A DNA stretch of 64,000 bases from Aureitalea sp. L0-47 (lineage in GTDB: Bacteria; Bacteroidota; Bacteroidia; Flavobacteriales; Flavobacteriaceae): the NCBI RefSeq assembly GCF_026126405.1, contig NZ_JAFMTQ010000005.1, positions 62,001 through 126,000 on the forward strand, given 5' to 3'. Position 1 is the stretch's first letter, and each line of letters opens with the position of its first letter. Of this stretch, positions 1 through 9,151 are shown piece by piece. A model generated the notes under the pieces. That model did no database searches. It was given only the letters and a program-made list of their open reading frames with translations, and was not told where the DNA came from. Made by a program: the position numbers and the translations under genes.

Positions 1-1370
1 TAATCGATTTCCGTAGCGTCACCTATTCCGAAGAATTCATAAGGCGAATTCTGTCCTAAATATCCTTCACCACACAATGTGTAGTTGAACTGACTTTCAC
101 CATTTACCGAAACCTCGATCCAGGACCCGATCCCCTGCCTGTTCGATTCGATCCCTTCTAATTTCACCTTGATCCAGTTGTTGTTACTAGTCGAAATATT
201 TCTGTATAGGAAAATGTCGTGTGGTTCATAATTCAGAACGGCAATGTCCGGATAGCCGTCATTATTCACGTCACCAATCGCATTGGCATAGCTTTCTGCG
301 TTGTCATTATCAAATCCTATCCCTGAAGGAATAATATAATTTCCGGAGCCATCATTGTAATAATAAGCGGATGTAAGCCCAATGCTTGGATCATCGATCA
401 AAGCACTCACAAAGAGATCTTTGATTCCCCTGTTGGCTCCATCCAAGAATACTGCTCCCCAGGCGTAACTTTCCATTAAAGTGCCGTTAGCAGGTGCAAG
501 ATCTGTAAACGTACCATTGAAGTTATTCTTAAAAAAGGCATTACCCTCCGCGGTATTAGTTACGTAGATATCCAGGTAACCATCGTTGTTTGCGTCGTCA
601 ATGGCGGTGCTCATAGCCTCAATGGAAACCCCGGTTCCGGAGGCACTTCCAATTTCGACAAAAGTTCCATCGCCATTATTTCGATACAAGTGATTTACGG
701 GAGTCCGGTCGTTGGCCACATAAATATCCTGCCAACCGTCCTTGTTGAAGTCGAAAAAAGCCGCACAAAAGGAGTAAAACCCGTCCTGAAGTATACCGGC
801 CTGAACACTTACATCCGTAAAGGTCCTATTTCCATTATTTCTGAATAGCTTGTTGCTGTAACCCGAAAGAGGGCCGCGGTGGGAAGTAAGGAACAGGTCG
901 AGAAGCCCGTCGTTATTATAGTCACCCCACGAACCTCCGAAACTCCAGTTATTTATGATCTGTAGTCCTGCTTCGAAGGTGATATTGGTAAATTGCATCT
1001 GACCGTCATTTTCGTACAACCTGTTATCCTCATGTATCGTGGTTGTGAACAGGTCGTAATCGCCATCATTATCGAAATCCACCCATTGGACCGTTTTATT
1101 CTCGAGTGTTTCATTGATCCCGAAATCAACCAGCTCGAATTGTCCATTGTTATTCCTGTAAAAACGTATGGATTGGCCCTCTTCAGAAGTGATTGTAAGG
1201 TCATCCCAACCATCATTATTGAAGTCGAAAAATGATATACCACCTCCAAAGGTTCCGCCTCCATAGGAGGTATTTGACAATCCTAAAATACTTGCCTCCT
1301 CGCTAAACAGCACCTGGGCTTGTAAAGAAGTGATTGAAATTAGAAGGCAAATGAAAAATTTTGGGTACAT
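1..1370 (-). CDS. VCBS-repeat / ASPIC-UnbV secreted protein, 3'-truncated by window edge
   Basis: The reading frame is open from an ATG at 1370 to the left edge, so about 456 codons are visible and the C-terminus lies outside. It begins MYPKFFICLL with a signal peptide ending near AQ. Repeated FG-GAP/VCBS motifs follow (DFNNDGWDD, DFDNDGDYD, DYNNDGLLD, DANNDGYLD), which are calcium-binding beta-propeller blades. The last visible part is the start of an ASPIC/UnbV domain (NRQGIGSW...GYLGQN). The protein is collinear with its neighbour at 1434-3155, including the start and the upstream TATATTTA element, so the two are tandem duplicates. By analogy with that neighbour it should end in a T9SS sorting domain. 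The frame was checked at both ends and in the middle and is intact. It is probably a cell-surface or secreted protein of unknown ligand. Confidence 0.9.
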   Translation of the reverse strand, partial: MYPKFFICLLISITSLQAQVLFSEEASILGLSNTSYGGGTFGGGISFFDFNNDGWDDLTITSEEGQSIRFYRNNNGQFELVDFGINETLENKTVQWVDFDNDGDYDLFTTTIHEDNRLYENDGQMQFTNITFEAGLQIINNWSFGGSWGDYNNDGLLDLFLTSHRGPLSGYSNKLFRNNGNRTFTDVSVQAGILQDGFYSFCAAFFDFNKDGWQDIYVANDRTPVNHLYRNNGDGTFVEIGSASGTGVSIEAMSTAIDDANNDGYLDIYVTNTAEGNAFFKNNFNGTFTDLAPANGTLMESYAWGAVFLDGANRGIKDLFVSALIDDPSIGLTSAYYYNDGSGNYIIPSGIGFDNDNAESYANAIGDVNNDGYPDIAVLNYEPHDIFLYRNISTSNNNWIKVKLEGIESNRQGIGSWIEVSVNGESQFNYTLCGEGYLGQNSPYEFFGIGDATEID

Positions 1371-1433
1371 GAAGTAGTTATTTACTTAACAACGTTGACT
1401 TTTGGGTAAATATATGAAATTCCACCTGCTCCT

Positions 1434-3155
1434 TTAGTTGTTGATCAATAGCTTTTTGGTGATTGAATGTTTGTTATTCTCAAGGGTGACAAAATACACA
1501 CCACTGGAAAATTCAGGAAGGAAGATTTCCGATAATGAAGAATCGATCACAGTTTCCTGAACCAACCCTCCATTCACATTGTGAATCTTTAGTGGGCTCC
1601 CAATCATTTCTGAAGAAACCGAAATACTCACACGATCGTTTGCAGGGTTTGGTGATATTCTGAATGTAACCAATGAATCACCATCCTGCGTACCCAGACC
1701 GAGTCCTTCGGTCACTGTAATATGGGTATTAATAGCTGGATTGTCGATGATATCCACAATACCACTCAGCCAGGTGACTTTAACGTAATCGATCTCCGTG
1801 GCGTCCCCTATTCCGAAGAACTCATAGGAGGAGTTCTGACCCAAATACCCTTCCCCGCATAAAGTGTAGTTGTACTGACTTTCTCCATTAACCGAAATCT
1901 CTATCCAGGATCCAATTCCCTGCCTGTTCGATTCGGTCCCCTCTAATTTTACCTTGATCCAGTTATTGTTACCGGCAGACAAATTCCTGTACAGAAAAAT
2001 ATCGTGCGGCTCCTGGTTGAGTACCGCTATGTCCGGATAGCCATCATTATTTATATCTCCAATGGCATTTCCGAAGCTTTCTGCGTGGTCGTTATAGAGT
2101 CCGGAACCAGTGGGAATGGTATAGTTACCGGATCCGTCGTTGTAGTAATAGGCAGATGTTAGACCCACAGCAGGATCAACTTCCCAGGAGCTAACATACA
2201 GATCCTTGAATCCATTATTCGATCCATCCAAAAACACAGCCCCCCAGGACCAACTTTGCATTAGAGTTCCATTCGCCGAAGCCATGTCGCTAAAAGTACC
2301 ATTTGTATTATTTTCGAAGAAAACGTTGCCCGCAGAGGTGTTGGTTACATAAATATCCAGGTAACCATCGTTGTTCGCGTCATCAATCGTTGTGCTCATT
2401 GCATCTATTGAAATCCCGGTCCCCGTAGTGTTGCCAACTTCTGTAAATGTTCCATCACCATTGTTATGATATAAGTGATTATCCGGTGAATGGTCACTGG
2501 CTACATAGATATCCTGCCAACCATCCTTATTATAGTCAAAGAAAGCCGCGCAAAAAGTGTAATATCCATCCTGAAGTATCCCCGCCTGGACACTTACATC
2601 CGTAAAGGTTCCGTTTCCATTATTTCTGAAAAGTTTGTTGCTGTACCCGGAACCCGGTCCGCGGTGGGACGTTAGAAACAGGTCGAGAAGGCCGTCATTA
2701 TTATAGTCGCCCCACGAACTCCCGAAACTCCAGTTATTAATGATCTGAAGTCCGGCTTCGAATGTGATGTTGGTGAATTGCATCTGACCGTTATTTTCAT
2801 ACAACCTGTTATCGTCATGAACCGAAGTGGTAAATAGATCGGAATCACCGTCATTGTCGAAATCCACCCACTGTACCGTCTGATTTTCCTGGAGATCGTT
2901 AATTCCCAGATCCACCAACACAAATTGCCCATTTACATTTCTATAGAAACGTACCGGTAAACCTTCATCGGATGAGATGGTTAGATCATCCCAGCCATCC
3001 CCGTCAAAATCGTAGAACGCTATCCCGCCACCATAGACTCCGGTACCATAGGAAGTATTTGCGCAACCCAGGCTACTCGCTTCTTCACTAAATAATACTT
3101 GCGCATTCAAAGAAGTGATTGAAAGCAGAAAACAAAAGATAATTTTTTGGTACAT
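1434..3155 (-). CDS. VCBS-repeat / ASPIC-UnbV protein with T9SS type-A sorting domain
   Basis: Start chosen at MYQKIIFCFLL (ATG at 3155, 573 aa) because the tandem paralogue starts at the matching place; the frame is open 12 codons further upstream. Signal peptide of about 18 residues ending NAQ. Multiple FG-GAP/VCBS blades with DxDxDG-type loops (FDGDGWDD, FDNDGDSD, YNNDGLLD, YNKDGWQD, ANNDGYLD, INNDGYPD) suggest a calcium-binding propeller. An ASPIC/UnbV domain follows (KVKLEGTESNRQGIGSW through VTWLSG). The last ~80 residues carry the T9SS type-A signature (SPNPAND... ending in a basic KKLLINN). It should be exported by Sec and then moved to or across the outer membrane by T9SS. Substrate unknown. 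Confidence 0.9.
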   Translation of the reverse strand: MYQKIIFCFLLSITSLNAQVLFSEEASSLGCANTSYGTGVYGGGIAFYDFDGDGWDDLTISSDEGLPVRFYRNVNGQFVLVDLGINDLQENQTVQWVDFDNDGDSDLFTTSVHDDNRLYENNGQMQFTNITFEAGLQIINNWSFGSSWGDYNNDGLLDLFLTSHRGPGSGYSNKLFRNNGNGTFTDVSVQAGILQDGYYTFCAAFFDYNKDGWQDIYVASDHSPDNHLYHNNGDGTFTEVGNTTGTGISIDAMSTTIDDANNDGYLDIYVTNTSAGNVFFENNTNGTFSDMASANGTLMQSWSWGAVFLDGSNNGFKDLYVSSWEVDPAVGLTSAYYYNDGSGNYTIPTGSGLYNDHAESFGNAIGDINNDGYPDIAVLNQEPHDIFLYRNLSAGNNNWIKVKLEGTESNRQGIGSWIEISVNGESQYNYTLCGEGYLGQNSSYEFFGIGDATEIDYVKVTWLSGIVDIIDNPAINTHITVTEGLGLGTQDGDSLVTFRISPNPANDRVSISVSSEMIGSPLKIHNVNGGLVQETVIDSSLSEIFLPEFSSGVYFVTLENNKHSITKKLLINN

Positions 3156-3325
3156 GAAGAGGTTGATTACTTGGACATCAATGAATGTCAAGTAAATATA
3201 TAAAATTCTGAATACTGAATCTTGCCTGGACGCATACTCCTATTATGGAATGAGCCTTTCAACAACAAAAGAGATTCAACTCCGATTGAGTTCTTGGTAA
3301 AACTCCTTAGGATTAGATCAATTCA

Positions 3326-4591
3326 TTATTGATCAATGCTTTCTACAAATTCGTTGTCTGAAAGCACGGGGCCATAGACCCACGGTGCTTGGATGAATGC
3401 CGAATATCCGTTAAACTGACTGTAATTTTTCAGGCTATATGTTAGTGAAGAACCAAACATCCCGGAACTTATATTCGACTGATTAGCAAAAATATTGTCG
3501 AATAAGTTTGCCTTTGAAAAGTTAATGTTTTGTGAGGCTGCCCCGTAGAAAGTATGAAAAACAACTACTCCTTGAGGAATATTCTGAAAGTCGAACCTAA
3601 CCTGGAAGTGGTCATAATTACCCTGTGTTGCCATAGAGAAGTTCGAGATCGAGCCGTTATTCAATGTGAAACCAAGGTTTACAGAAGGAATGCTTGATGG
3701 TGTTGCAGCGGATATCGTGCTGTATCGATAGGCTACTCCATCGTTAGACAAGCCGTAACCAATATCGTAGCGATACTTGTCAAAAACATTTTGAGGTAGA
3801 TAAGCTTCGTAAGAAGAAGCAGTGCCGTTGTTATTGGCATCTTTCTGTACACAATGTAAAATCTGATTCACTCCGGATAGATCGTCGTTTAAAATTCCAT
3901 AAACCGAAAAGGAAGATGAGGTATTCGCCGGAACAGCAACATCAGTTGTGTTATCAAGCAACGGTAATGAATTAAAATCTACATCAACGGTCGAATTACC
4001 AGGCACATTTTCAATCCAGATGTATCGGGGAAATTGCTCACCCGACTTCTGCACGGAGACATAATAATCTCCCGGTGCGGTGAGCATGTTTCCAGTTATC
4101 ACATAATCACCGGCGCCATTGATGGATACATTTGTTGAGGTCGATGAGTTAAGAACCGTTAAGCTCCCACCAATATTTGTGACATTTATAGTAATGGTAG
4201 GAATATTTACTCCTGAATTAATAAGGCCCGGTGCCGTATAACTGCCTGGTGGGACATTTATATAAGTAAACAACTGATATAAATTTATTGTAGTGTTATT
4301 CAATTCCACATATACAGTAGCGTCGTATTCTTCGTTAGGATCAAAATCAATTTCCACAGATGCTTGTTGTGAATTAGCCAGGGGAGCTTGTCCAATTATT
4401 TCACCCTGACTATTGCTGATGTACAAAGTTCCAGAGGCAACTTCATCCAAAAAATTCTCATCAAGGGAAAGTAGATAAGTTGCGGTATTTACCGGGTCGG
4501 GGTCTGGATCTGGGCCCGGATTAGGGGTTTCGTCTTCAGAACATTGAAGAATTAAAACAGCCAACAAGCTGAGGTATAGTAATTTTTTCAT
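3326..4591 (-). CDS. Predicted surface lipoprotein of unknown function
   Basis: 421 aa from the ATG at 4591. That start gives a standard lipoprotein signal (MKKLLYLSLLAVLILQC, lipobox Cys17); a longer frame start 8 codons upstream would spoil it. A low-complexity acidic/proline linker (PNPGPDPDPDPV) follows the cysteine, as in lipoproteins displaced from the membrane. The rest is rich in T, S, N and beta-branched residues with no enzyme motif I recognise, suggesting beta-sandwich modules. It does not have the T9SS C-terminal signature. It lies between glyA and the tandem VCBS genes on the same strand. Confidence 0.8.
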   Translation of the reverse strand: MKKLLYLSLLAVLILQCSEDETPNPGPDPDPDPVNTATYLLSLDENFLDEVASGTLYISNSQGEIIGQAPLANSQQASVEIDFDPNEEYDATVYVELNNTTINLYQLFTYINVPPGSYTAPGLINSGVNIPTITINVTNIGGSLTVLNSSTSTNVSINGAGDYVITGNMLTAPGDYYVSVQKSGEQFPRYIWIENVPGNSTVDVDFNSLPLLDNTTDVAVPANTSSSFSVYGILNDDLSGVNQILHCVQKDANNNGTASSYEAYLPQNVFDKYRYDIGYGLSNDGVAYRYSTISAATPSSIPSVNLGFTLNNGSISNFSMATQGNYDHFQVRFDFQNIPQGVVVFHTFYGAASQNINFSKANLFDNIFANQSNISSGMFGSSLTYSLKNYSQFNGYSAFIQAPWVYGPVLSDNEFVESIDQ

Positions 4592-4657
4592 TTTGCAATT
4601 ATACCTTCTGAACAAGAACTAAAAAATAGCTCCGATTGTTAAAAATATTTCAAAAAT

Positions 4658-5935
4658 TTAATTCTTGAATAACGGCCTGCCCGCCATCATCGCATTCACC
4701 TTTGCACCAACAGCTTCCAGTCTGGCATCATCTTCATAATTGGTGATCACCTCATCGATAAGTTCAACAATAGGAGCCATATCGCTTTCCACGAGGCCGC
4801 GAGTAGTTACTGCTGCCGTTCCAATACGAATACCACTGGTTACGAATGGTGATTTATCATCGAAAGGCACCATATTCTTATTCACCGTGATATCGGCTTT
4901 ACCGAGGGCTTCTTCAGCCGCTTTTCCGGTAATGTCTTTATTGCGGAGATCGATCAGCATCATGTGATTATCGGTTCCTCCTGAAATGATCTTATAGCCT
5001 TTGTCCACAAATGCCTGGGCCATAACTGCCGCGTTCTTTTTTACCTGAACCATATAGTGCAGGAAATCGTCGGTTAAGGCTTCTCCGAAAGCGATTGCTT
5101 TGGCTGCAATGATGTGTTCTAGAGGGCCTCCCTGGTTTCCGGGGAAAATTCCACTATCCAGCAGAGAAGACATCATCCGAGGTTTTCCGCTCTTAAGTGT
5201 TATTCCGAAGGGGTTCTCAAAATCCTTACCCATCATGATTAATCCGCCACGCGGACCTCGCAGGGTCTTGTGCGTAGTTGTAGTTACTACATGACAGTGT
5301 GGAATTGGATCGGCAATGATCCCTTTTGCGATCAATCCTGCCGGGTGGGCTATGTCTGCAAGCAGGATAGCTCCTACTTTATCGGCGATCTCTCTAAAAC
5401 GTTTGTAATCGATCTCCCTCGAATAAGCTGACGCGCCTGCGATTATCATCTTAGGTTGTTCTGCCACGGCTATGGCTTCGATCTTATCGTAATCCAGTCT
5501 TCCTGTTTCCTCTTCAACACCATAGAATACAGGCTTGTATAATTTTCCGGAGAAATTCACCGGCGAACCATGCGTAAGGTGACCACCATGTGCCAGGTCG
5601 AAGCCGAGGAACTTATCCCCCGGTTTCATACAAACAGAGAAAACAGCCGTATTGGCCTGGGAACCACTATGGGGTTGTACATTGGCGTATTCCGCACCGA
5701 ATAAGGTTTTAGCCCTTTCAATGGCTATTCGCTCGACCTCATCAACAACCTCACAGCCCCCGTAATAACGCTTTCCGGGGTATCCTTCGGCATATTTGTT
5801 GGTAAGCACGGAACCTGCGGCTTCCATTACCTGTTCGCTTGCAAAATTTTCAGAAGCTATAAGCTCCAACCCATTTAATTGTCGTTCTTTTTCGGCTTCG
5901 ATAAGTTCGAATATCTGTTCGTCTCTCGGGATCAT
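4658..5935 (-). CDS. glyA: Serine hydroxymethyltransferase
   Basis: 425 aa, full length for the family. It interconverts serine plus tetrahydrofolate with glycine plus 5,10-methylene-THF using PLP and is the main source of one-carbon units. Seen: the N-terminal LIASENFAS motif, [18 protein letters not shown] and the PLP-lysine motif [14 protein letters not shown] with Lys223. The gene has its own promoter (TATTTTTG at 5960-5967, minus strand) and is transcribed divergently from fahA. A second folate one-carbon gene, fhs, lies 16 kb away. Confidence 0.97.
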   Translation of the reverse strand: MIPRDEQIFELIEAEKERQLNGLELIASENFASEQVMEAAGSVLTNKYAEGYPGKRYYGGCEVVDEVERIAIERAKTLFGAEYANVQPHSGSQANTAVFSVCMKPGDKFLGFDLAHGGHLTHGSPVNFSGKLYKPVFYGVEEETGRLDYDKIEAIAVAEQPKMIIAGASAYSREIDYKRFREIADKVGAILLADIAHPAGLIAKGIIADPIPHCHVVTTTTHKTLRGPRGGLIMMGKDFENPFGITLKSGKPRMMSSLLDSGIFPGNQGGPLEHIIAAKAIAFGEALTDDFLHYMVQVKKNAAVMAQAFVDKGYKIISGGTDNHMMLIDLRNKDITGKAAEEALGKADITVNKNMVPFDDKSPFVTSGIRIGTAAVTTRGLVESDMAPIVELIDEVITNYEDDARLEAVGAKVNAMMAGRPLFKN

Positions 5936-5959
5936 GATCTGGATTTATTTATAAAGAAT

Positions 5960-5967
5960 CAAAAATA
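5960..5967 (-). promoter_or_regulatory. Predicted glyA -7 element
   Basis: On the minus strand the bases read TATTTTTG, a full match to the Bacteroidota -7 consensus TAnnTTTG, with 24 nt to the glyA ATG. I see no clear TTG at the expected -33 position. Confidence 0.5.
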
Positions 5968-5975
5968 CAAAATGC

Positions 5976-6007
5976 TTGGTGCAGATGGTACAGAAATCAT
6001 ATATTTG
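5976..6007 (+). promoter_or_regulatory. Predicted fahA promoter (TTG-N21-TATATTTG)
   Basis: TTG at 5976-5978 and TATATTTG at 6000-6007 are separated by 21 bp, inside the 17-23 bp range of flavobacterial housekeeping promoters. The -7 element is 48 nt before the fahA ATG. It lies back to back with the glyA promoter. Confidence 0.5.
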
Positions 6008-6055
6008 ATTAACATTTTACCAACAAATTGAGTTTATAATTCCAAATAACAAACC

Positions 6056-7336
6056 ATGCCCTTATCAGCAAATAATCCCGACCGTACTACTTGGTTGAAA
6101 GTTCCTGAAAACAGTGACTTTCCCATTCAGAATATACCTTTTGGCGTCTTTCTCACCAGGGATGACATTATCACCATAGGAACGCGTATTGGTGACACGG
6201 CCATCGACCTGGGTGCCTTGCATCAGCTTGGATATTTTAAGGGTATCGATCTTACCGACGATATTTTCCTTCAGGACAGCCTGAACGATTTCATTGCAGA
6301 CGGTCGCAAGACCTGGCGACTTGTTCGAAACCGAGTCTCGGAGATATTTATGACGGATAATCCTGCTTTGCGCGATAATGAAGAGCATAAAAACCGGGTA
6401 CTTTTCACAATGGAAGAGATCGAAATGCAATTGCCTGTTGACGTGGGTGACTACACCGATTTCTACGCTAGTAAAGAACATGCTACCAATGTAGGATCGC
6501 TTTTTCGTGACCCGGAAAATGCCCTGTTGCCCAACTGGCTGCACATTCCAATTGGTTACCACGGAAGGAGTTCGTCCATCATACCTTCGGGAACTCCAGT
6601 CCGTCGTCCTGTGGGCCAGACAAAACCGGGAGATGATGGGAAACCTGGCTTCGGACCGTCGAGATTGCTGGATTTTGAACTCGAAATGGCATTTATTACA
6701 ACGGCAGCCAACGATCTTGGCAAACGTATCTCAATAGGTGAGGCCGAGGATTATATTTTCGGTCTGGTATTGTTCAACGACTGGAGCGCACGTGACATCC
6801 AGGCCTGGGAATATGTTCCACTGGGACCATTCCTCGGAAAGAGTTTCGCTTCTACCATCTCACCCTGGATAGTTACTTTGGATGCGCTGGAGCCCTTCAG
6901 AGTGGCAGGACCCGAACAGGATCCGAAACCACTACCATACCTTCAGCAGCAAGGGAATAAGAACTTCGATATTAAATTACAGGCCATCATTCAACCCGAA
7001 GGCGGGGAAGAAAGTGTGGTGTGTACCTCCAACTTTAAATACATGTACTGGTCCATGGCCCAGCAGTTAACACATCATACCGTGAACGGCTGTAATGTGC
7101 GCAGTGGTGATATGATGGGAAGTGGAACAATTTCCGGGCCCACCAAGGACAGCTATGGATCCATGCTGGAGTTGAGTTGGCGCGGACAGAACCCGGTTCC
7201 ATTAGCGGATGGCTCCACCCGAAAATTCATTGAGGATGGTGACACTGTGATCCTCCGTGGATATTGTGAAAATGACAATGTTCGAATAGGATTCGGAAAG
7301 TGCAGCGGTAAAGTACTGCCCGCCAGGGAGATATAA
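6056..7336 (+). CDS. fahA: Fumarylacetoacetase
   Basis: 426 aa, family-typical length. It hydrolyses fumarylacetoacetate to fumarate and acetoacetate, the last step of tyrosine/homogentisate catabolism. Metal ligands and the catalytic base are visible at the spacing of animal FAH: Asp135 (YTDFY), His142 (KEHATN), Glu208 and Glu210 (DFELEM) and Asp242 (FNDWSARD), each offset by nine from mouse Asp126, His133, Glu199, Glu201 and Asp233. No other tyrosine-catabolic gene is next to it here. The start is an ATG preceded by an A-rich stretch. Confidence 0.97.
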   Translation: MPLSANNPDRTTWLKVPENSDFPIQNIPFGVFLTRDDIITIGTRIGDTAIDLGALHQLGYFKGIDLTDDIFLQDSLNDFIADGRKTWRLVRNRVSEIFMTDNPALRDNEEHKNRVLFTMEEIEMQLPVDVGDYTDFYASKEHATNVGSLFRDPENALLPNWLHIPIGYHGRSSSIIPSGTPVRRPVGQTKPGDDGKPGFGPSRLLDFELEMAFITTAANDLGKRISIGEAEDYIFGLVLFNDWSARDIQAWEYVPLGPFLGKSFASTISPWIVTLDALEPFRVAGPEQDPKPLPYLQQQGNKNFDIKLQAIIQPEGGEESVVCTSNFKYMYWSMAQQLTHHTVNGCNVRSGDMMGSGTISGPTKDSYGSMLELSWRGQNPVPLADGSTRKFIEDGDTVILRGYCENDNVRIGFGKCSGKVLPAREI

Positions 7337-7387
7337 GTTTGGCACAACCCTTGTATTTTAATCAACCATAACCAATACCTTTTCGTT

Positions 7388-8569
7388 ATGAGAACGACTA
7401 TTACCCTTATTCTGGCAACGCTATTGCTAATCGGATGTAATAGTGTGAAACGAAATCAGAAGTTTCTCTCCCAGGGAAATTACGACCAGGCGATCGAACT
7501 TGCTGTAAAAAAACTTCAGAAGGACAAAAAAGCTCCGAAGAATGAAGAGCACATTGTATTGCTTGAAGAAGCATTTAAGAAAGCAGTTGCGGAAGATCAA
7601 CGAAGGATCAGTTTTCTGAAGAAGGAAAACAATCTGAAATCCAAAAGAGATGTCTACTATCTGTATCTCGACCTGGAGCGAAGACAGCGATGGATCCGTC
7701 CACTCTTGCCGTTGAATGTTCCTTCAGAAAACAGAGAAGCCAAATTTAAATTTAAGGAGTACACTGATGCCACATTGGATGCTAAAAAGGTATTGGGTGA
7801 TGCACTGTGGAGCCAGAGTGTGCGTTTCCTGGATAGCAATGATAAAATGCAGGCCAGACGAGCTTTCGATCTATTGAATGAACTACAGGATCTTAGAGGT
7901 AGCGATTCAGGGATTACGGCAATGATAGAGGATGCTATTTATATAGGGACCGATTTTGTCTTTGTAACCCTCAATAACAGGAGTGGGCAGATCATGCCGC
8001 GAAGACTGGAACAGGAACTACTTGACTTCAATACCTACGGACTCGACAGTTTCTGGACTGAATATCACAGTGAACGCGATCAGCGTATCGATTACGACTA
8101 TGGGATCGCGCTAAATTTCAGAGTGATCGAATTCTCTCCGGAACGTATTTCAGAAAGGGAAGAAAGAAGAACAAAACGTGTAAAGGACGGCTGGGAATAC
8201 AAAAAGGATTCCGAAGGAAATTTTGTACTTGATGAAGATGGTAAAAAGATCAAGGTAGATGTCTACAAAACGGTTTCAGCAATGATGTTGATCACAGAAC
8301 AGTTTAAAGCGGCCAATGTGGGCGGAAATGTAGTATACCGGGACCTGCAGCGTGGCAGGGATATGGATGAGTTCCCCCTGGGTACAGAGTTTATCTTTGA
8401 AAATGTGTTTGCTACCTACCGGGGTGATGAACGAGCATTGAGCGACGATGACCTTATATTGATGGATAACAGGTTCATTCCTTTCCCGTCGAATGCGCAG
8501 CTATTATTGGATGCAAGTGATAACATAAAAGGCCGGTTGAAAGAGATCCTCAGGGATAATCGATTATAA
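7388..8569 (+). CDS. Conserved flavobacterial-type lipoprotein, function unknown
   Basis: 393 aa. MRTTITLILATLLLIGC gives a lipobox with Cys17. The next 120 residues are charged and helical (NYDQAIELAVKKLQKDKK, EEAFKKAVAEDQRRISFLKKENN), resembling TPR-type helical pairs; the C-terminal two thirds are mixed alpha/beta with many arginines. No catalytic motif recognised. It lies 51 bp after fahA on the same strand, so co-transcription is possible, but the functions do not obviously connect. It ends 23 bp from the convergent ytxJ. Confidence 0.8.
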   Translation: MRTTITLILATLLLIGCNSVKRNQKFLSQGNYDQAIELAVKKLQKDKKAPKNEEHIVLLEEAFKKAVAEDQRRISFLKKENNLKSKRDVYYLYLDLERRQRWIRPLLPLNVPSENREAKFKFKEYTDATLDAKKVLGDALWSQSVRFLDSNDKMQARRAFDLLNELQDLRGSDSGITAMIEDAIYIGTDFVFVTLNNRSGQIMPRRLEQELLDFNTYGLDSFWTEYHSERDQRIDYDYGIALNFRVIEFSPERISEREERRTKRVKDGWEYKKDSEGNFVLDEDGKKIKVDVYKTVSAMMLITEQFKAANVGGNVVYRDLQRGRDMDEFPLGTEFIFENVFATYRGDERALSDDDLILMDNRFIPFPSNAQLLLDASDNIKGRLKEILRDNRL

Positions 8570-8592
8570 CTCGATTGGGTAGCTCGATTTTA

Positions 8593-8985
8593 CTAAATAA
8601 ATTGATGAAGTCTGTTCGCATCTATACTATGATGCGATGCATGGTGAACCGCTATCCCGTTGCGTAGAATGATAAGCTGCGGACTTTGATGGTATACCTG
8701 GAAACGAATGCCTACCTCATCGGAAATATCCCGAAAACTCAAAAGATCAAGGTAATAGAGGTTAATGGTATCGGGCTCAATAGCATATTTACTTTCAAAC
8801 TGCCGGAGGGCCATACTGCTAATTCCGCATCTGGTGGAATGTTTGAAGATTACGACCGTTTTGGTTTTGGAAATTTCAACGATCTCATCGAGTTGTTCCA
8901 TACGTGTTAAACGAAGCCATGGAAGTTCTTTCTTTTCTTTTTTTTCTGAAGATCCCTTAGATCCAAATATTCCAAATAGAGCCAT
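8593..8985 (-). CDS. ytxJ: Bacillithiol-system redox protein YtxJ (thioredoxin fold, monothiol)
   Basis: 130 aa. The core VVIFKHSTRCGISSMALRQF has a single redox cysteine (Cys53) in an RCGIS motif, the hallmark of YtxJ (formerly DUF2847), followed by a thioredoxin-fold cis-proline (HQSPQLI). YtxJ is proposed to act as a monothiol bacilliredoxin removing bacillithiol from proteins, so the organism probably makes bacillithiol as some Bacteroidota do. The N-terminal ~20 residues are lysine-rich. A TATCTTCG element (one mismatch to TAnnTTTG) lies 8 nt before the ATG, on the minus strand at 8994-9001. Divergent from clpB. Confidence 0.9.
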   Translation of the reverse strand: MALFGIFGSKGSSEKKEKKELPWLRLTRMEQLDEIVEISKTKTVVIFKHSTRCGISSMALRQFESKYAIEPDTINLYYLDLLSFRDISDEVGIRFQVYHQSPQLIILRNGIAVHHASHHSIDANRLHQFI

Positions 8986-9151
8986 AATTAATGCGAAGAT
9001 ACGCCTTTGGGAAAATTTACAAGCGCCATTTTGTCGTTTAAATTCCGAAGAAATCGGTCAAAATGTCTCAAAATAATCTTGGCGTAAGATTTGACCTACC
9101 CATTCAAAAATTACAACACACGAGCAGCAATGCTAGAATAATATAATCGCT

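Noticed and set aside
6065-6562. 165-codon open frame on the minus strand inside fahA
   Set aside because: It lies wholly inside fahA and has no recognisable motif.
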